Of a DNA stretch of 21,466 nt, positions 7,652 to 15,592 are shown piece after piece. The notes beneath the pieces are model-generated. The model was not told the origin of the DNA, did no database searches, and saw only the letters and a list, made by a program, of their open reading frames with translations. The translations under genes were made by a program, and so were the position numbers. The DNA is from Hydrogenophaga intermedia (lineage in GTDB: Bacteria > Pseudomonadota > Gammaproteobacteria > Burkholderiales > Burkholderiaceae_C): the NCBI GenBank assembly GCA_945869245.1, contig CAMBOY010000013.1:1-21466 (forward strand), read 5' to 3'. The stretch's first letter is position 1. Every line of letters begins with the position of its first letter.

Positions 7652-8601
7652 GCAGCGCTCTTGCAGTCGCCCGCGAGGTGATCCAAGCCGAACTCGCCGC
7701 TGTGCAGGCCATGCTGGATCGCATGGGCCCCTCGTTCGACGCCGCAGTGCAGCCGATGCTGGCCATGCGCGGCCGTGTGGTGGTGCTGGGCATGGGCAAG
7801 AGCGGCATCATTGGCCAAAAGATCGCCGCCACCTTGGCGTCCACCGGCACCCCCGCGTTTTTTGTGCACCCCGGCGAAGCTTTTCACGGCGATCTGGGCA
7901 TGATCAAACCGATCGATGTGGCGCTGTTGATTTCCAATTCTGGCGAGACCGAAGAGGTGATTCGCCTGCTGCCTTTTTTGCAGCACCAAGGCAACACCAT
8001 GGTCGCCATGACCGGCAAGCCCGACTCCACCCTGGGCCGCAACGCCCACACGGTGTTGGATGTGGGTGTGGCGCGTGAGGCCTGCGCCAATAACCTGGCA
8101 CCCACGAGTTCCACCACCTGTACGCTGGTGATGGGTGACGCTTTGGCGGTGGCACTGTCGGCGATCAAGGGCTTTCAGCCAGAAGACTTTGCACGCTTTC
8201 ACCCCGGCGGCAGCCTGGGTCGCAAGCTGTTGACTCGGGTGGCCGATGTCATGCGCCGCGACGACTTGCCCGTGTGTGCCCCACACACCGCGTTTCGCGA
8301 GGTGGTGCACACCATCAACCACGGACGGCTGGGCTTGGTGCTGGTGGTGCAAGACGGCGCCTTGGTGGGCATCGTGACCGACGGTGATGTGCGCCGCGCG
8401 TTTGACCGTTTTGAAGACCGGTTTGAAGTGCTGCGCGAAGTGAGCGCCGCCGACATCATGACCCGCCAGCCCAAAACCATTGCGCCCGACGTCAAGCTGG
8501 CCGACGCAGAAGCACAAATGCAAGAACGCAAGATCGGCGCGCTGGTGGTCACCGGCGCCGATGGAGCGGTGCAGGGCGTGCTGCAGATTTACGACATTTG
8601 A
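7648..8601 (+). CDS. kdsD: D-arabinose 5-phosphate isomerase
   Basis: This enzyme isomerises ribulose 5-phosphate to D-arabinose 5-phosphate, the substrate of KdsA. The 317-residue protein has the normal KdsD/KpsF build. An N-terminal SIS sugar-isomerase domain (about residues 35-170) contains VVLGMGKSGIIGQKIAATLAS, FFVHPGEAFHGDLGM, ISNSGETEE and the FHPGGSLGRKLL linker. Two CBS repeats follow (about 205-317) with GIVTDGDVRRA. The ATG at 7648 overlaps the kdsB stop. KpsF and GutQ are paralogues with the same architecture, so this could be a second, polysaccharide-dedicated copy. The usual next gene, kdsC, is not present; algC follows after 20 bp. Confidence 0.93.
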   Translation: MSSALAVAREVIQAELAAVQAMLDRMGPSFDAAVQPMLAMRGRVVVLGMGKSGIIGQKIAATLASTGTPAFFVHPGEAFHGDLGMIKPIDVALLISNSGETEEVIRLLPFLQHQGNTMVAMTGKPDSTLGRNAHTVLDVGVAREACANNLAPTSSTTCTLVMGDALAVALSAIKGFQPEDFARFHPGGSLGRKLLTRVADVMRRDDLPVCAPHTAFREVVHTINHGRLGLVLVVQDGALVGIVTDGDVRRAFDRFEDRFEVLREVSAADIMTRQPKTIAPDVKLADAEAQMQERKIGALVVTGADGAVQGVLQIYDI

Positions 8602-8621
8602 ACCCAGGGAAACACAACGTT

Positions 8622-10007
8622 ATGACCGCATTTGCCCCCTCTATTTTTAAGGCCTACGACATCCGTGGCGTGGTACCCAGCCAACTCAACGAAGCGGTGG
8701 CCGAAGCGCTGGGCCGGGCCTTTGCCCAGGCGGCATTGGCGCAAGGCGAGCGCACGGTGGCGGTGGGGCGCGATGGCCGTTTGAGCGGTCCCGCCCTGGC
8801 CGGCGCGCTGATTCGTGGTTTGCAAGCGGGCGGAGTGGACGTGATCGATGTGGGCATGGTCACCACGCCCCTGTTGTACTTTGCGGCTGCCACGCTGTGC
8901 CGCAGCGGCATTCAGGTCACTGGCAGCCACAACCCCAAAGACTACAACGGCTTCAAGATGGTCATGGGCGGCCGCGCCATTTATGGCGACGAGATTCAGG
9001 CCCTGCGCCACGCCATGCAAGCCGGTGTGCCCGATGCCGCTGCCCCGGGCAAGCTGACGCAAGCCGATGTGTGGCCCGCTTACCGCGACCACATCGTCGG
9101 CGACGTCACATTGTCGCGCCCCATCAAGGTGGTCATCGACTGCGGCAACGGCGTGGCTGGGGCCACCGCGCCGCAGCTGTTTCGCGCTTTGGGCTGCGAG
9201 GTGGTGGAACTGTTCAGCGAAGTCGATGGCAACTTCCCCAACCACCACCCCGACCCCAGCAAAGCCGAAAATCTGCAAGACCTGCAGCGCACCTTGCGCG
9301 ACACCGGCGCCGAACTGGGTTTGGCTTTTGACGGCGACGGTGACCGCCTGGGCATCGTTACCGCCGACGGCACCAACATTTACCCCGACCGACAAATGGT
9401 GCTGTTTGCCCGCGATGTGCTGTCGCGTGTGCCGGGTGGCGCCATTGTGTTTGATGTGAAGTGCTCGCAGCGCCTGGCCCCGGCCATTGCCGACGCGGGC
9501 GGTGTGCCCCACATGTACAAAACCGGCCACAGCCTGATCAAGGCGCGCATGAAAGAGCTGAACAGCCCGCTGGGCGGCGAAATGAGCGGCCACATTTTCT
9601 TCAAGGAACGCTGGTTTGGCTTTGATGACGGCACCTATGCCGGTGCGCGTTTGCTTGAAATCGTCACCCGCAGCGTTGATGCCAACGCGGTGCTGAAGGC
9701 GTTGCCCACCAGCTTCAGCACCCCTGAAATCAACGTGTCTTGTGCCGAAGGCGAGCCCCATGCACTGGTGGCGCAGATGGTGCAACAAGCGCGTTTTGCG
9801 GCACCGGCACAGATCAACACCATCGACGGCTTGCGGGTGGACTGGCCCGATGGTTTTGGCCTGATTCGCGCCAGCAACACCACCCCGGTCTTGGTCTTGC
9901 GTTTTGAAGGTCACACGGCCGACGCGCTGCACCGCATCGAAGGCGAGATGTTGGCGCTGCTTCGCGCGGTCAAGCCCGACGCGGTGCTGGGCGCAGCCGC
10001 GCACTGA
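8622..10007 (+). CDS. algC: Phosphomannomutase/phosphoglucomutase (AlgC type)
   Basis: This alpha-D-phosphohexomutase interconverts 6-phospho and 1-phospho forms of mannose or glucose, feeding GDP-mannose, UDP-glucose or dTDP-sugar synthesis for LPS. The 461-residue protein closely resembles P. aeruginosa AlgC (463 residues). Domain 1 holds the phospho-serine loop TGSHNPKDYNGFK (Ser102). Domain 2 has the metal loop DGDGDR (residues 237-242). Domain 3 has the sugar-binding GEMSGHIFF, and domain 4 the phosphate-binding RASNTTPVLVLRFE. The ATG at 8622 has AGGGA about 12 bp upstream; an in-frame TTG at 8598 overlaps the kdsD stop and is less likely. The gene ends the kds operon and is convergent, 12 bp apart, with the second GT30-like gene. 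Confidence 0.93.
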   Translation: MTAFAPSIFKAYDIRGVVPSQLNEAVAEALGRAFAQAALAQGERTVAVGRDGRLSGPALAGALIRGLQAGGVDVIDVGMVTTPLLYFAAATLCRSGIQVTGSHNPKDYNGFKMVMGGRAIYGDEIQALRHAMQAGVPDAAAPGKLTQADVWPAYRDHIVGDVTLSRPIKVVIDCGNGVAGATAPQLFRALGCEVVELFSEVDGNFPNHHPDPSKAENLQDLQRTLRDTGAELGLAFDGDGDRLGIVTADGTNIYPDRQMVLFARDVLSRVPGGAIVFDVKCSQRLAPAIADAGGVPHMYKTGHSLIKARMKELNSPLGGEMSGHIFFKERWFGFDDGTYAGARLLEIVTRSVDANAVLKALPTSFSTPEINVSCAEGEPHALVAQMVQQARFAAPAQINTIDGLRVDWPDGFGLIRASNTTPVLVLRFEGHTADALHRIEGEMLALLRAVKPDAVLGAAAH

Positions 10008-10019
10008 GGCGTTGTTGGG

Positions 10020-11291
10020 TCAGGCCACCGGGGCTGGCGGCAGCAGCTTGAGCAGCTGCTGGATGTGCGCCGCCGCCCGTTCGGTGGGGCCGACGTCGCT
10101 GCTGTCGGGGGCCGATGCGGCCGCCCACACCTCGGCCACGGTGGCGGCGATCTGTTCGGCGCTGTGCGCCAGCACAGCCAGGCCTTGGGCGTCCAGGTCG
10201 GCGTAACTCTCACTGAAATTGGCCACTTGCGGCCCATGCAGCACGCTGTTGCCCAGTGCGGTGGCCTCAAACGGGTTGTGTCCACCTACCGGCGCCCACG
10301 ATCCCCCCACCATGGCCACCCGGCTGAGCCGGTACCACAGGCCCAGCTCGCCCATGGTGTCGGCCACGTAGCAGGCGGCGTGGCTGGGCAGGGTGGCGCC
10401 TTGGCTGCGCTGTGGCGTGTCGGGGCCGCACAGCCCCGCCACCGTGTGGCCACGCTGCGCGTCGCGCGGCGCCAGGATCAGCAGCGCGTCGGGGCGCCGC
10501 AGGCGCAGCAGCCGGTGGGCGGCCAGGGCGAGCTCTTCTTCGCCCGGGTGGCTGGACGCCAGCACCCACACCGGGCGGTCGCCGAGCGCTTCGTGCCAGC
10601 GCGTCAGCTCGGCGCTGTCGGCAGACAGCGGCGGCACCATGGCCTTGATGGTGCCGGTGATATCGATGCGCTCAGGCTGGGCGCCCAGCGCTTGCAGGTG
10701 GCTGGCGGTCTCGGCGTTTTGCGCCCAGACGGCGTCAAAGCCGGTCAGTAGCGGGGCGTACAGGACACGGCCCCAGCGCCGCTTGGCCAGACTGCGGGCG
10801 TTCAGTCGCGCGTTCACCAGCACATGCGGCACACCGCGCGCCGCCGTGGCTTGGATCAGCCCCGGCCACAAATCCATTTCGCACCACAGGGCCAGGTCGG
10901 GCTTCCAGTGGTGCAGAAAGCGCGCCACATTGCTGGGTGTGTCCACCGGCGCAAACCAGTGGGTGAAGGCCGGGCCCAGCTGTTGCTGGGCCAGCGCCTG
11001 CCCCGAGGTGCGGGCGGTGGTGGTGATCAGAAAGTGCAGGTCTGGGCGCTGCTCCGCCAGGCGCTTGAGCAAGCCGGCCAACGCCAGCGCCTCGCCCACC
11101 CCCACCGCATGGCCCCAGACCAGCGTGCCCTCCGGGCGCGGTGGGGGCAGGCGCATCCAGCGCTGGTCCAGGCTCACCAGAGTTTCTTTGCCGCGCTGCA
11201 GGCGCTGGCGCAGCCACCATTGCCACAGCGGTGTCAGGGCTTCGAACAAGCGGCCATACAGCCGCAGGGCGCGGGGGGTGTCGGTGCTCAT
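10020..11291 (-). CDS. GT30/WaaA-like glycosyltransferase, divergent copy 2
   Basis: A 423-residue protein with the fold and motif order of 3-deoxy-D-manno-octulosonic acid (Kdo) transferases, which move Kdo from CMP-Kdo to lipid A or Kdo-lipid A. GHAVGVGEALALAG carries Glu67 at the place of the catalytic Glu. WCEMDLWPGLI corresponds to the METELWP motif, but with Asp for the second Glu. Further matches are VNARLNARS, SSHPGEEELALAAH, LILAPRD, DTMGELGLWY and GGHNPFEATALG. There is no clear N-terminal membrane anchor; a Trp-rich amphipathic segment lies at about residues 15-30. The ATG at 11291 overlaps the stop of the upstream paralogue (ATGA) and has AAAGGA about 12 bp ahead. The family is clear; the donor and acceptor are not. 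It differs from the canonical waaA of related bacteria as I remember it. Confidence 0.8.
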   Translation of the reverse strand: MSTDTPRALRLYGRLFEALTPLWQWWLRQRLQRGKETLVSLDQRWMRLPPPRPEGTLVWGHAVGVGEALALAGLLKRLAEQRPDLHFLITTTARTSGQALAQQQLGPAFTHWFAPVDTPSNVARFLHHWKPDLALWCEMDLWPGLIQATAARGVPHVLVNARLNARSLAKRRWGRVLYAPLLTGFDAVWAQNAETASHLQALGAQPERIDITGTIKAMVPPLSADSAELTRWHEALGDRPVWVLASSHPGEEELALAAHRLLRLRRPDALLILAPRDAQRGHTVAGLCGPDTPQRSQGATLPSHAACYVADTMGELGLWYRLSRVAMVGGSWAPVGGHNPFEATALGNSVLHGPQVANFSESYADLDAQGLAVLAHSAEQIAATVAEVWAAASAPDSSDVGPTERAAAHIQQLLKLLPPAPVA

Positions 11292-12661
11292 GGGGCTTTT
11301 TGTTCCTTTAGCCACGGCAGAAATACCGCTAGGTGCTTGGCGGTGGCGCCGCTGTGCTCTGAAAAGAAGGCGGCCGCCTGGCGCTGCGCCACTTCCAGCA
11401 CTGCGGCATCGGACAGCACCACAATCAGTTGCTGGGCCAAGTGCTCGCCGTCGGCCGCTTGGTGCAGGGCACCAGCTTCTAGCGCTTCGACCCCGGGAAA
11501 CTCAATGCCCCACACGCTCGGCCCCACCCACACCGGCTTGTGCAGCGCCAGTGGCTCAATGATGTTGTGCGAACCCTGGTCCACAAACGAGGCACCCACC
11601 ACAACGGCCTGTGCCCATTCGAGATAAAAGTACATCTCGCCCAGCGAGTCGCCCAGCAACACGTCGACCGATTCGCCGTTCAAGGACGCTTGGGGCTGGA
11701 GTTGTGCGTCCAACCAGGTGCTGCGCTGGACCACCGACAAACCGGCGGATCGGATGAGTTGCGCGACCTCGGCAAACCGCTGTGGGCTGCGCGGCACATA
11801 GACGATCAGCGGGTTGCCCAGCGCCGCTTTGAGCCGGCGCGCGGCCACCAGAAACGTCTCATCCTCTGCGGTCACGGTGCTGGCAAAGCAGACGACGGGG
11901 CGCCCGCTGAATTCAGGCAGTGCCCGCAGGCGCCGGGCTTGTGTCAGATGGTGCTCCGGTATGGTTTGCTCGAATCGGGTTTCACCGACCACCTCCACCC
12001 GTTTGCATCCAATGGTCTGAAAGCGCGCTGCGTGGCGCGACGATTTGCACATGACCAGTTCATATGCGCTGTACAGCCGCGAGCGAAAACCGCCCCACGC
12101 CGCGTCGCGCTGGTAGCTGGTGGACGGGTATTGGGCGTTGGCTTTGCACAGTGGCACGCCGTGTGAGCGGATGGTGGTGAGCAGCAGCGGCCAGGCCTCG
12201 GACTCGGTCACCATGGCACACGCGGGCTTCCAGTGGCGGATGAACCGCGCAATGGCCCACGACCATTCGGCGGGCACATAGCGGCAAAACAAGCGCTGTT
12301 GCGCCATGGCATCGGCAAACAAGGTGCTGGCCGCCTGCCTGCCGGCCGGTGTCCAGGTGGTCAGAACAATGTGTTGTCCTTGGTCCAGCAGGGCTTGAAC
12401 AATGGATTGCGCGCCGCGCAGCTCACCCAAGGACGCGCAATGCACCCACAGCGGGCGCTGGCGGTCCACAGCCGGCTGCGCAGGCCCCGCCAGTCCCAAC
12501 CGTTCGTTCCAGAACTGGCGATACAGCGGCTCACGTTTGCCGCGCCACCACAGATACGCAAAAAACACCGGCAGCAACAGGTGCCACAGCAGCGCGTAGA
12601 GGGCGATCGCCAGCCGCATAGGCCAAGTGGCAAAAGGTGGGGGCGGCTCTTGGGTGTTCAT
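11288..12661 (-). CDS. GT30/WaaA-like glycosyltransferase, divergent copy 1
   Basis: A 457-residue member of the Kdo-transferase family (GT30, GT-B fold), first gene of a two-gene minus-strand unit. An N-terminal membrane anchor (about residues 16-38) is followed by WWRGKREPLYRQFWNERLGL, which resembles the WaaA N-terminus. HCASLGELRG carries Glu80 as the expected catalytic base. ESEAWPLLL, KANAQYP, GETRFEQ, LGDSLGEMYFYLEWA and GSHNIIEPLALHKPVWVG follow in family order. The usual NARLS segment is changed to NAQYPST, and the region after the HN-motif (GPSVWGIEFPGVEAL) departs from the common GPHTFNF. A later ATG at 12619 would start directly at the membrane helix, so the start is not certain. 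The gene is divergent from neuA with only 38 bp between starts. Confidence 0.8.
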   Translation of the reverse strand: MNTQEPPPPFATWPMRLAIALYALLWHLLLPVFFAYLWWRGKREPLYRQFWNERLGLAGPAQPAVDRQRPLWVHCASLGELRGAQSIVQALLDQGQHIVLTTWTPAGRQAASTLFADAMAQQRLFCRYVPAEWSWAIARFIRHWKPACAMVTESEAWPLLLTTIRSHGVPLCKANAQYPSTSYQRDAAWGGFRSRLYSAYELVMCKSSRHAARFQTIGCKRVEVVGETRFEQTIPEHHLTQARRLRALPEFSGRPVVCFASTVTAEDETFLVAARRLKAALGNPLIVYVPRSPQRFAEVAQLIRSAGLSVVQRSTWLDAQLQPQASLNGESVDVLLGDSLGEMYFYLEWAQAVVVGASFVDQGSHNIIEPLALHKPVWVGPSVWGIEFPGVEALEAGALHQAADGEHLAQQLIVVLSDAAVLEVAQRQAAAFFSEHSGATAKHLAVFLPWLKEQKAP

Positions 12662-12684
12662 ACAGCTTGTTTGCGCAACCCTTC

Positions 12685-12692
12685 AGTATAGT
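12685..12692. promoter_or_regulatory. Candidate bidirectional -10 element between neuA and the GT30-like gene
   Basis: The octamer AGTATAGT gives TATAGT on the + strand (12687-12692) and TATACT on the minus strand (12690-12685). Both are good -10 hexamers, and they overlap in the 38-bp gap between the divergent starts at 12661 and 12700. I see no convincing -35 on either side. Symmetric -10 elements are known to fire in both directions. On the + strand the predicted start of transcription falls at about the neuA ATG, so the transcript could be leaderless. Sequence is seen; function is inferred. Confidence 0.4.
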
Positions 12693-12699
12693 GAGGCCT

Positions 12700-13386
12700 A
12701 TGCCCGCTTTTTCTTCCCCCTGGACAGCCGTCATTCCCCTGCGCGGCGGCTCCAAAGGCCTGCCCGGCAAAAACACCCGACCGCTGGCGGGCAAGCCGCT
12801 GTACCGCCACGCGGTGGATGTGGCCCTGGCCGCTGGCGCCCAACGGGTGCTCATCAGCACCGACATCGCCGAGGTGCTGACTGCGCAGTTGCCCGCAGGG
12901 GTGTTGGCGCTGCCACGCCCGCCCGAGCTGTGTGGCGACACCGTGCCCATGGCTCCGGTGCTGTTGCATGCATTGGCCGCAGGGCAGGTGAGCGGCCCGG
13001 TGGTGCTGTTGCAGGCCACCTCGCCCCTGCGTCAAGTGAACGATGTGTTGGCCGCGCTACAGCGCCTGAGCAGTGGCAACTTTGATCTGGTCATGTCGGT
13101 GACAGAGGCCGACCGTGGCGTGCTCAAGTGGGGCCGTGTTGGCGCGGACGGGCGCTATCTGCCCCTGTCCAGCCCCGAGCATTGTTTTGCCAACCGCCAG
13201 AGCCTGCCGCCGGTCGTCAAGCCCAACGGCGCGGTCTATGCCATGCAAGCGGCGTGGTTCGTCGACAACCAGGGATTTGTCACCGACCGGCTGGGCACGG
13301 TGCTCATGCCACCCGAGCGCAGCCACGACATCGATAATCTCGCTGATTTTGAGCGCTGCGAAGCGCTGCTCAACAGCCCCCATTGA
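12700..13386 (+). CDS. neuA: Acylneuraminate cytidylyltransferase (CMP-sialic acid synthetase)
   Basis: This enzyme activates a sialic or related nonulosonic acid with CTP. The protein is 228 residues, the same length as the meningococcal enzyme. The nucleotide-binding P-loop IPLRGGSKGLPGKN, the LISTDIAEV segment, LLQATSPLRQ, KPNGAVYAM and the C-terminal SHDIDNLADFERCEALL are in family order. The GGSKG form occurs in both sialic and legionaminic acid synthetases, so the exact sugar cannot be set by this gene alone. I chose the ATG at 12700; an in-frame GTG at 12691 would add three residues. AGG lies only 3 bp upstream, which is short for a ribosome binding site and leaves room for a leaderless start. 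It is the first gene of an eight-gene operon; neuB follows after 11 bp. Confidence 0.9.
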   Translation: MPAFSSPWTAVIPLRGGSKGLPGKNTRPLAGKPLYRHAVDVALAAGAQRVLISTDIAEVLTAQLPAGVLALPRPPELCGDTVPMAPVLLHALAAGQVSGPVVLLQATSPLRQVNDVLAALQRLSSGNFDLVMSVTEADRGVLKWGRVGADGRYLPLSSPEHCFANRQSLPPVVKPNGAVYAMQAAWFVDNQGFVTDRLGTVLMPPERSHDIDNLADFERCEALLNSPH

Positions 13387-13397
13387 GGAACTACACC

Positions 13398-14444
13398 ATG
13401 CAAATCGCCCACCGGGCCATCGGCCCTGCGCATCCGCCACTTGTGATTGCCGAAATTGGCATCAACCACGGCGGCAGCCTGGACGTGGCCAAGGCCATGG
13501 TCACCGCCGCGCGCCTAGCCGGCTGTGAAATGGTCAAACACCAGACCCATTTTGTCGACGACGAAATGACGGATGAGGCCAAAAGCATCTTCCCGCCCAA
13601 CGCCGACAAGTCGATTTGGGACGTGATGTTGGAATGCGCCTTGTCCAAGGACGACGAAATTGCGCTCAAGAAACACGCCGAAGACCTGGGTCTGATCTAC
13701 ATCTCCACGCCGTTTTCGCGTGCGGCGGCCGATTTTTTGGCCGAGATCGGCGTGGCCGGCTTCAAGATTGGCTCGGGCGAATGCAACCATGTGCCGCTGA
13801 TCCGCCACATCGCCAGCTTCGGCAAACCCATCATCATGAGCACCGGCATGCAGACCATCGACAGCCTGCGCCCGTCGGTGGCCGCGCTGGACGCATCGGG
13901 CGTGGACTACGCGCTGCTGGAGTGCACCAATCTGTATCCGTCGCCGCCCGAGATCGTGAGCCTGCAAGGCATCACCGAGCTGCGCCAGGCCTTCCCCCGC
14001 GCCGTCATTGGTTTTAGTGATCACAGCATCGGCCCGAGCATGGCCATCAGCGCCGTGGCCTTGGGCGCCTGCATTCTGGAGCGCCACTTCACCGACACCC
14101 GCTACCGCAAAGGCCCGGACATCAGCTGCTCGATGGACCCGGCTGAGCTGCGTTTTATTGTCGACCGGTCTAAAGAAATCCACACCGCGCTCAACAACCC
14201 CAAAGTGCGCACCGCGCCCGAGGAGGATGTGTACCGCTTCGCGCGCGGCTCCGTCGTGGCCGACCGCGACCTGCCGGCTGGCCATGTCATCACCGAACAA
14301 GACATCTGGGCGCGCCGCCCGGGCTCGGGCGAGATTTCGGTGCAGCACTTTGACCGTTTGATTGGTGCGCGCACCCGCAGCGCCCTGAAGCGCAACCAGC
14401 AACTGAAGTGGGCCGACCTCGACGGTGTGGAGCCGCAGGCATGA
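13398..14444 (+). CDS. neuB: N-acetylneuraminate synthase (sialic acid synthase)
   Basis: This enzyme condenses N-acetylmannosamine, or a related 2-acetamido hexose, with phosphoenolpyruvate to a nine-carbon nonulosonic acid. The protein is 348 residues (meningococcal NeuB: about 349), with a TIM barrel (about 1-280) and a C-terminal antifreeze-like/SAF domain (about 285-345, including the substrate-contacting Arg of RRPGSGEIS). Motifs are AEIGINHGGS, VKHQTHFVDDEMT, STPFSRAA, KIGSGECNHVPLI, GFSDHS and ERHFTDTRYRKGPDISCSMD. The KHQTH, GSGECN and DISCSMD forms match, from memory, C. jejuni NeuB1 and N. meningitidis NeuB (Neu5Ac type) better than legionaminic (LegI) or pseudaminic (PseI) synthases. 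The ATG at 13398 has GAGGA about 9 bp upstream. It overlaps neuC by ATGA. Confidence 0.93.
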   Translation: MQIAHRAIGPAHPPLVIAEIGINHGGSLDVAKAMVTAARLAGCEMVKHQTHFVDDEMTDEAKSIFPPNADKSIWDVMLECALSKDDEIALKKHAEDLGLIYISTPFSRAAADFLAEIGVAGFKIGSGECNHVPLIRHIASFGKPIIMSTGMQTIDSLRPSVAALDASGVDYALLECTNLYPSPPEIVSLQGITELRQAFPRAVIGFSDHSIGPSMAISAVALGACILERHFTDTRYRKGPDISCSMDPAELRFIVDRSKEIHTALNNPKVRTAPEEDVYRFARGSVVADRDLPAGHVITEQDIWARRPGSGEISVQHFDRLIGARTRSALKRNQQLKWADLDGVEPQA

Positions 14445-15592
14445 ACGTGCAGCACGCCGAGGGGGTCACCGGCAAACGGCTGCTGTTTGTCACCGGCACC
14501 CGGGCCGACTACGGCAAGCTGGAGCCCTTGGCCAAAGCGGCGCAGGACGCGGGCTTTCACATCAGCTTCTTCATCACCGGCATGCACATGATGAAGCGCT
14601 ACGGTGAAACGCGGCTGGAGGTGAGGAACTTTGCTGACGCTGAGTTCTTTGAGTTTGTGAACCAGCGCGAGGGCGACGCGCTGGACTTCATCCTAAGCAA
14701 AACCATTCTCGGCTTCTCCGACTTTGTGCACGAACACCGCCCCGACCTAGTGATCATCCATGGCGACCGGGTTGAGGCGCTGGCCACCAGCATTGTGTGC
14801 GCCATGCGCTACATCCGCTCGGCCCACGTGGAAGGCGGCGAGGTGTCGGGCACGATCGACGAGAGCATCCGCCACTGCAACACCAAGTTGTGTGCCACCC
14901 ACTTTGTCAGCAGCGAGGCGGCCAAAGCCCGCGTACTGGCGTTGGGCGAATCGCCCGACCGGGTGTTCAACATTGGCTCACCCGAGCTCGACACCCACGC
15001 CCGCCCCTCAGGCGTGAGCATTGAAGAGGTCAAGGCTTACTACAACATCGCCTTTGCGGACTACGGCATCGCGGTGTTTCACCCGGTCACGTCTGAGCGA
15101 GACACCATTGGCGCGCAGGCCAAGTCTCTGTTTGGTGCGTTGGAGGCCAGTGGCCAGTGTTTTGTCGTCATTGCGCCCAACAACGACCCCGGCACCGAGG
15201 ACATCTTTGCGGTGCTCGAAAAGCTCCCCCCCGAGCGCTTCCGCCTCATTCCATCCATGCGTTTCAACTACTTCAGCGAGCTGATGAAAAACGCGGCCGC
15301 CATGGTGGGCAACAGCAGCGCTGGTGTGCGCGAGGCGCCGTTTCTGGGCTTGCCGAGTTTGGATGTGGGGACACGGCAGAACAACCGGGCGCAGGCTGCG
15401 TCGGTGACGGTGTGCTCGGCTTTTGACACGGACGCGATTGCTGGTTTTTTGCGAACGCGATGGGCTGCCCGCAGCCAGACCGACCAAGCCTTTGGACAAG
15501 GCCTGGCGTCGGCCCAGTTTGTTTCGGTGCTTCAGCAAGCGGCTTATTGGAGCCAGCCCCAGCAAAAAGCCTTTGTTGAGGCGCAGGCATGA
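14441..15592 (+). CDS. neuC: UDP-N-acetylglucosamine 2-epimerase, hydrolysing
   Basis: This enzyme converts UDP-GlcNAc, or UDP-diacetylbacillosamine in legionaminic pathways, to the free 2-epimer and UDP, supplying NeuB. The 383-residue protein has the two-domain GT-B-like epimerase fold. Motifs are FVTGTRADYGKLEPL, ITGMHMMKRYG, IHGDRVEAL, HVEGGEVSGTIDESIRH, GSPELD, FHPVTSE, APNNDPGTE, and the nucleotide-binding GNSSAGVREAPFLGLPSLDVGTRQ (two adjacent pieces). TGMHMMK and HGDR-EALA resemble meningococcal SiaA/NeuC by eye, although C. jejuni LegG is also similar. The ATG at 14441 overlaps the neuB stop, and its own stop overlaps the GT25 start, both by ATGA. No genes for the bacillosamine branch are in the window. 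Confidence 0.92.
   Translation: MNVQHAEGVTGKRLLFVTGTRADYGKLEPLAKAAQDAGFHISFFITGMHMMKRYGETRLEVRNFADAEFFEFVNQREGDALDFILSKTILGFSDFVHEHRPDLVIIHGDRVEALATSIVCAMRYIRSAHVEGGEVSGTIDESIRHCNTKLCATHFVSSEAAKARVLALGESPDRVFNIGSPELDTHARPSGVSIEEVKAYYNIAFADYGIAVFHPVTSERDTIGAQAKSLFGALEASGQCFVVIAPNNDPGTEDIFAVLEKLPPERFRLIPSMRFNYFSELMKNAAAMVGNSSAGVREAPFLGLPSLDVGTRQNNRAQAASVTVCSAFDTDAIAGFLRTRWAARSQTDQAFGQGLASAQFVSVLQQAAYWSQPQQKAFVEAQA

Noticed and set aside
10008..10019. Terminator between convergent algC and the GT30-like gene
   Set aside because: Only 12 bp separate the stop codons, and neither strand shows a hairpin followed by a T-run.
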